DNA of 54,795 nt, taken from Mycobacterium sp. 852013-50091_SCH5140682 (GTDB taxonomy: Bacteria; Actinomycetota; Actinomycetes; Mycobacteriales; Mycobacteriaceae). The number at the start of each line of letters is the position of its first letter. The stretch's first letter is position 1. Positions 51,007-54,795 of this stretch are shown here, piece by piece. Under the pieces are notes generated by a model. The model saw only the letters and a program-made list of their open reading frames with translations, was not told the origin of the DNA and ran no database searches. Both the position numbers and the translations under genes were made by a program. Location: the NCBI RefSeq assembly GCF_001665685.1, contig NZ_LZTB01000074.1:1-54795 (forward strand), read 5' to 3'.

Positions 51007-51324
51007 GTGGTCAAATCAGTGACAGTTGGTGCGGTGGTTGCCGTGTTGGTGCTTGTGGCCCCGGGCTCGACGAGCGCTGATCCGGCAAACCCCGACCCGT
51101 TCAACCCCGCTGATTGCATTGGCAACGCGAATGCAATCTGCAACGTCGGTCCTTATGGGCCGAACAGCTTGACGAATCCGGCCAATCCGATGAGCCCGCT
51201 GAATCCGGCCAATCCCGCCAATCCTGCTAGCCCGCTGAATCCGAACAACCCTGCGAACCCGGCTAGCCCGCTGAATCCGAACAATCCGGCCAACCCCATG
51301 AACCCGATGAACGGGATGGGGTAA
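51007..51324 (+). CDS. Secreted Asn-Pro repeat protein
   Basis: A 105-residue protein with a signal peptide (VKSVTVGAVVAVLVLVAPGSTSA, cut probably after SADA-like Ala25), one pair of Cys (ADCIGNANAICNVG), then a tail made of short NPANP, SPLNP and NPNNP units up to NPMNPMNGMG. The repeats are extended and probably unstructured at the cell surface. Small secreted repeats of this type occur in mycobacteria with unknown function. It has a GTG start and follows the XRE gene by about 100 bp. Confidence 0.8.
   Translation: MVKSVTVGAVVAVLVLVAPGSTSADPANPDPFNPADCIGNANAICNVGPYGPNSLTNPANPMSPLNPANPANPASPLNPNNPANPASPLNPNNPANPMNPMNGMG
51226..51284 (+). repeat. 36-bp period coding repeat
   Basis: A 23-bp identical block occurs at 51226-51248 and 51262-51284, a 36-bp (12-codon) period inside the Asn-Pro repeat gene. 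It encodes ASPLNPNNPANP units. Confidence 0.85.
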
Positions 51325-51452
51325 ATCTCGGCTCAACAATAGGGGATCTGCCGGGTTGCGGTGCGGTCGCCGCATCGAACTGCGAATGCGGGCCCGACTG
51401 CACGGGCCGGTTGGTCGAAACTGGCCCCGCGGATCGTGGCAGCGTGATCGGT

Positions 51453-51981
51453 ATGGATCTCGGCGAATTGGCACGGCTGATGCGCGTGCCGGCGGTGCGC
51501 ATGTTCGATGGCGACAGGCCGGTGCCCGACGGGGTGGTGAGCGCGATCGTGGACGCCGCTCGGTGGACGGGCTCCGCTCGTAACCGCCAACCATGGCTGA
51601 TCGTGCGGGTGCGGTCAGGGGCGTTGCTCAGGGACATCTCGGAGCTCGGTGCCTACGCGGGCTTTGTGCGGCGATGCTCCGGTCCTGCTTGTGGTTGCCG
51701 CAGCTGACGACGGTTTCTCCGACACCATGTTCGATTGCGGGCGACTGGTGCAGTCGCTGCTGCTGGCCGCGGCGGCGGAGGGCCTGCGTGGCTGTCCGGC
51801 CACGGTGTTCCCGGATAGCAACGTCAAACGCGCCGCCGAGCTGCTCGGGCTGGAGGTGGGCTGGCTGCCTCGGCACCTCGTGGCGCTCGGCCACCCCGTG
51901 CCGCGACCACCGGCTCGCGGGCGGTCTGCGGTGCCCAGTGGTCGCAAGGAGCTGAGCCAGATCTACCGAGACCAGCAATAG
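51453..51981 (+). pseudogene. Nitroreductase-like gene with frameshift
   Basis: The first frame (MDLGELARLMRVPAVRMFDG, then ARWTGSARNRQPWLIVRV) is the FMN-binding start of a nitroreductase-family protein (SARNRQPW is the usual phosphate-binding block). Around 51672-51677 the sequence must skip one base to continue in the second frame (DAPVLLVVAAADDGFSDTMF, then CGRLVQSLLLAAAAEGLRGC), which is the normal next part, to the stop at 51981. Joined, the protein would be about 175 residues. It is either a true pseudogene or a sequencing error in GTGCGGCGATG. Confidence 0.75.
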
Positions 51982-52015
51982 ACGAAAACTGAAGGGCCGC
52001 AGGGTGTGCGAGCGC

Positions 52016-52930
52016 TCAACGGTTGCGAGGTCCGGCGGCTCGGCCGCTGGCGATCGCCAACAGGGTCGACATCACCGCACGCGGCGTCGCCGACGCCCGC
52101 CACACGGCACGCAGTCGTCGATGTAGGTCGACCCCGGTCACCGGAATCTCCACCAGCCTGCCGTCGCGCAGCTCGGCTGCCACCGCCAGTTCGCTGAGCA
52201 CCGCGGCGTGCGCGCCGGCGGCCACCATCACCTTGATCGCGGCGTTGCTGCCCAGGCTCACGGCCGCGGCGTGCGCTGCGAGCCCCACCTTCGCCAGCGC
52301 GTGCTCGAAGGTGTCGCGGGTACCCGCGCCGGGCTCTCGGATGACCAGCTCCAGTTTCGCCAGTTCGCTGGCCTCGACCGGTTTCCGGCGCCGGGTGAGC
52401 GGATGCCCGGGGGCGGTGACCAATGCCAGCCGATCGGAGCGGACCACCCGACTGGTGAGCCCCGCAGGCACGGTCGGGCCCTCGACGAACCCGAGGTCGG
52501 CGTCGTGCCCCAACACCGCCGTGATGACCCCGGCCGAATTCGCCACGGTCAGGTGCACCGGTTCGCCGGTGTGCTCGCGGACCCGGGCGAGCCAGGCCGG
52601 CATCAGGTATTCGGCGATGGTCTGGCTGCAGGCGACTCGGGCTGTCTGGTCGGCCCGCATCGCCGCGGCACCGGTGAGTAGGTCCTCCATCGCGGCCACC
52701 GCGCTGCGCGCCCACTCGGTGACCGCCCGCCCGGCCGGTGTCAGTTCGGCACCGCGGGTGCGGCGATCGAGCAGCTCAAGCCCTAGCCGGCGTTCAAGAT
52801 TACGCAGCCGCGCGGACGCGCTGGGCTGACTGATCCGCTCGGCGCGGGCGGCGGCCGAGATCGAGCCTGTGTCAGCGACCGTGATGAGCAACCGCAGTGC
52901 GTCGATCGATGGCGCCGGTCCCTGATCCAT
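52016..52930 (-). CDS. LysR-family transcription regulator
   Basis: A 304-residue regulator with a winged-helix N-terminus (ALRLLITVADTGSISAAARAERISQPSASARLRNLERRLG) and a two-lobe ligand-binding domain (VACSQTIAEYLMPAWLARVRE to VIREPGAGTRDTFEHAL), the latter resembling CysB/CbbR-type sensors. It diverges from the YeiH-type permease gene, like the yeiE-yeiH pairing in enterobacteria. It probably activates or represses that gene. Confidence 0.92.
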   Translation of the reverse strand: MDQGPAPSIDALRLLITVADTGSISAAARAERISQPSASARLRNLERRLGLELLDRRTRGAELTPAGRAVTEWARSAVAAMEDLLTGAAAMRADQTARVACSQTIAEYLMPAWLARVREHTGEPVHLTVANSAGVITAVLGHDADLGFVEGPTVPAGLTSRVVRSDRLALVTAPGHPLTRRRKPVEASELAKLELVIREPGAGTRDTFEHALAKVGLAAHAAAVSLGSNAAIKVMVAAGAHAAVLSELAVAAELRDGRLVEIPVTGVDLHRRLRAVWRASATPRAVMSTLLAIASGRAAGPRNR

Positions 52931-52945
52931 AGAGTAAGCCTATGG
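52927..52945. promoter_or_regulatory. LysR box candidate CCATAG-N7-CTATGG
   Basis: A perfect 6-bp inverted repeat with a 7-bp spacer covers the LysR start codon region and lies 58 bp before the permease ATG. It contains the T-N11-A core expected for LysR regulators (ATAG-N7-CTAT). Confidence 0.6.
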
Positions 52946-53002
52946 GTAGATAGCTGTCCTGTGGGTACCGGTCGGGTTTCGTTGGCGGGATCGTCGACTG
53001 AC

Positions 53003-54061
53003 ATGAGCACCACCGCCATCGACGCCGCCCCGAGCCGCACGCACCGTCGCATCGCCAAGGCACTGCCCGGCGCGGCACTCGCCCTCGGCGTCGCTGCCGT
53101 CGCCACCGTCGTCGGCAAGGCGATCCCCGTCCTCGGCGGACCGGTCGCTGCCGTTGTCATCGGCGTGGCCCTGGCCACCTGGCTGCGCCCCGCCAAGCGG
53201 TGGCCGACGGTGCCGCACGGCCTGCGGCTCACCGGCGGCCTCGCGCTACAGACCGCGGTGGTGCTGCTGGGAACCCAGATCTCGCTGCAACAGGCCTGGC
53301 AGGTCGGCGGCTCGGCGCTGCCGGTGATGTGCGCGACGCTGGCCGCGGCATTCGTCTGTGCTTGGCTGTTCGGGCGCTGGTTGGGCATCGACAGTGACCT
53401 GCGCACCCTGATCGGCGTCGGCACCGCTATCTGCGGCGCCTCCGCGATCGCCGCGGTGACCCCGGTGCTCAAACCCAAGCCGAGCGCCGTGGCGTACGCG
53501 CTGAGCACCATCTTCCTGTTCAACATCGCGGCCGTGCTCACGTTCCCGCTGCTGGGGCATCTGCTCGGCCTCGGTCAGCACACCTTCGGGGTGTTCGCCG
53601 GGACGGCGGTGAACGACACCTCCTCAGTGGTGGCCGCCGCCGCGGTGTACGGCGACCAGGCGGCACACACCGCCGTGGTGGTGAAGCTGACCCGTTCACT
53701 GGCGATCATTCCGGTGGTCATGGCGGTCGGTGCCCTGGTGGCCCGCCGCGACGGTGCCGCCGGCTCCGGTGCGCAGCGACCGAAGGTGTGGAAGCTGGTG
53801 CCGTGGTTCCTCATCGGTTTCGTGGCGCTGGCGGCGCTGAACTCGGTGTGGCCGCTGCCGTCGATGATCCGGGTACCGGGGGCGGAACTCGCGGGTCTGT
53901 TGATCACCTGGGCGCTCGCGGCCATCGGGCTCTCGACCGATCTGAGCGCACTGCGCCGGACGGGCCTCAAGCCGGTGCTGTTGGGCGGGATGCTGTGGCT
54001 GGTGGTCGCAGGTACCAGCCTCGCGGTGCAGTTCCTCACCACCGCAAGCCTGCAAGTGTGA
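53003..54061 (+). CDS. YeiH/UPF0324-family permease
   Basis: A 352-residue membrane protein with about ten helices. The family signatures are LALQTAVVLLGTQISLQQA, GVGTAICGASAIAAVTPVLKPK and GVFAGTAVNDTSSVVAAAAVYGDQA. The family (putative sulfate/organosulfonate exporters) has uncertain substrates. The ATG at 53003 gives MSTTAIDAAPSRTH; a GTG at 52961 would add 14 residues. The gene probably depends on the divergent LysR regulator. Confidence 0.9.
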   Translation: MSTTAIDAAPSRTHRRIAKALPGAALALGVAAVATVVGKAIPVLGGPVAAVVIGVALATWLRPAKRWPTVPHGLRLTGGLALQTAVVLLGTQISLQQAWQVGGSALPVMCATLAAAFVCAWLFGRWLGIDSDLRTLIGVGTAICGASAIAAVTPVLKPKPSAVAYALSTIFLFNIAAVLTFPLLGHLLGLGQHTFGVFAGTAVNDTSSVVAAAAVYGDQAAHTAVVVKLTRSLAIIPVVMAVGALVARRDGAAGSGAQRPKVWKLVPWFLIGFVALAALNSVWPLPSMIRVPGAELAGLLITWALAAIGLSTDLSALRRTGLKPVLLGGMLWLVVAGTSLAVQFLTTASLQV

Positions 54062-54324
54062 TTCGAGCAGCGCTCGCAAACCGCCTGTGCGGGTGAGGAC
54101 CCCGATCGCTCCCGCGCTGCGGTGGGTCCTCCGGCTCCGGCCCGGCTCGAACGGGCGGCCACCCTCACCGGTCGCGGGTTGGTTGCGCCCTTACCGGGTA
54201 GGCGCAACTTGGGCGGAGTCGATCAAAACGTTAGGCACCAAAGTCGGCGACGACAACTGGATTTCGCTTGTCGACGATTGTCAGGTTCCCGAGTTCTCTA
54301 TAGCGCCTTCGTGATTCGCTCAGG
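54062..54324. other. Non-coding gap with inverted repeat
   Basis: There is no supported gene in this 263-bp gap. An 8-bp inverted repeat GTTGCGCC/GGCGCAAC (54182-54189 and 54201-54208) could form a weak hairpin between the convergent permease and porin genes. Confidence 0.5.
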
Positions 54325-54795
54325 TCAGACGGCTTTGGTGACGCCGTAGTACGCGACCACATCATCGGTGTCGGTGGTGGAGCTGGTCAGGGTGGCATAC
54401 GAGCGGAGGAAGGATTGTCCGACGCAGCCGTCGACCTTGATGTGGACGTCTTTGAGGGTGACGCGCACCGGGGCGGCTTTGAAGGATTTCTTGTCCACCG
54501 AGACGTTGGTGACGGTGCCGGGCTTGGGGTGAATTTCCAGGGTGCCTGACAGGGGCATGCTCACACCGGTCGGGATGATGCCGGCCAGGGTGGATCCGGA
54601 GGTGCTCAGACCGATCGACCCGACGAGACGGACCTGGCCCAGTTCGATGCCGCAGCCGATTTGGTAGCCGGTGTCCAGGGTGCCGCCGGTGAGGGTGGTG
54701 GAACCACCGCCGGTGACGGTGCCGGTGAAGGTGCCGGCGACCAGGTATTCACGCGAGGACGCGGCGGTGGTCAGCGGGGCGATGGGCAGCTGGCT
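54325..54795 (-). CDS. MspA-family porin, C-terminal part
   Basis: The frame runs off the right edge of the window, so only the last 156 residues are present. They include REYLVAGTFTGTVTGGGSTT, GGTLDTGYQIGCGIELGQV and a C-terminal VHIKVDGCVGQSFLRSYATL ending YYGVTKAV, matching the beta-strand pattern of MspA-type outer-membrane porins of mycobacteria, in the branch that carries two Cys. MspA porins let small hydrophilic solutes through the mycomembrane. The signal peptide and N-terminus are outside the window. Confidence 0.85.
   Translation of the reverse strand, partial: SQLPIAPLTTAASSREYLVAGTFTGTVTGGGSTTLTGGTLDTGYQIGCGIELGQVRLVGSIGLSTSGSTLAGIIPTGVSMPLSGTLEIHPKPGTVTNVSVDKKSFKAAPVRVTLKDVHIKVDGCVGQSFLRSYATLTSSTTDTDDVVAYYGVTKAV

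Noticed and set aside
51150..51320. CRISPR-like repeats
   Set aside because: The repeats are in-frame coding units of 36 bp without distinct spacers, and no cas genes are present.
54122..54349. Small plus-strand frame before the porin gene
   Set aside because: No start signal or family resemblance, and it overlaps the certain porin frame.

Overview
The window looks like chromosomal DNA of a fast-growing mycobacterium (Mycolicibacterium-type). The base composition is GC-rich, and the gene order tlyA, nadK, recN, steA, mctB/steB, pyrG, NUDIX hydrolase, xerD, then parA, scpA, scpB, rRNA pseudouridine synthase, cmk, der follows the M. tuberculosis Rv1691-Rv1713 order. The window opens with a 5S rRNA and its terminator, just upstream of the Rv1691 homologue. 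This matches the known second rRNA operon (rrnB, beside tyrS) of rapid growers. It ends inside an MspA-family porin gene. Species assignment is not possible from what I can see.

Layout. (1) 1-427: end of an rRNA operon. (2) 427-12845: conserved housekeeping block, interrupted between recN and steA by a CGNR-type regulator diverging from a PNPOx/VOC gene pair. (3) 12842-27661: a variable slot between xerD and parA. It holds a catechol O-methyltransferase-like gene, a BBE-type flavin oxidase and a cytochrome P450 on the minus strand. A 1.2-kb AT-rich non-coding region separates these from an eight-gene, mostly overlapping plus-strand operon: TPP enzyme, SRPBCC protein, KASIII-like enzyme, acyl carrier protein, fatty acyl-AMP ligase, PLP aminotransferase, flavin monooxygenase and MmpL transporter. 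I read this as an uncharacterised lipid/natural-product pathway with its own exporter. (4) 27790-33129: the parA-scpAB-pseudouridine synthase-cmk-der operon, closed by a hairpin. (5) 33153-37852: a TauE/SafE permease, then a GntR regulator diverging from a nitrilase-permease-nitrilase operon. (6) 37930-38003: tRNA-Pro(GGG), used as an integration site. A 6.8-kb element lies between 44-bp direct repeats (37961-38004 and 44816-44859). It carries a tyrosine integrase with an inserted domain, an HTH protein, a terminase large subunit, a STAND-like ATPase and small genes, but no capsid or tail genes, which suggests a phage satellite. Paired 20-bp repeats near both ends look like integrase arm sites. 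(7) 44860-47400: debris of an older insertion (a 15-bp partial att copy, an integrase C-terminal fragment, membrane-protein genes, one AT-rich). (8) 47488-54795: accessory chromosomal genes, including a GNAT enzyme, small membrane proteins, a BenE transporter diverging from an XRE-cupin regulator, an Asn-Pro repeat secreted protein, a frameshifted nitroreductase, a LysR regulator diverging from a YeiH-type permease, and the partial porin.

The two most interesting units are the MmpL-linked biosynthetic operon, whose KASIII-like enzyme lacks the usual histidine, and the capsid-less integrative element with its ATPase cargo. Functions are inferred from motifs recognised by eye. No database search was possible.
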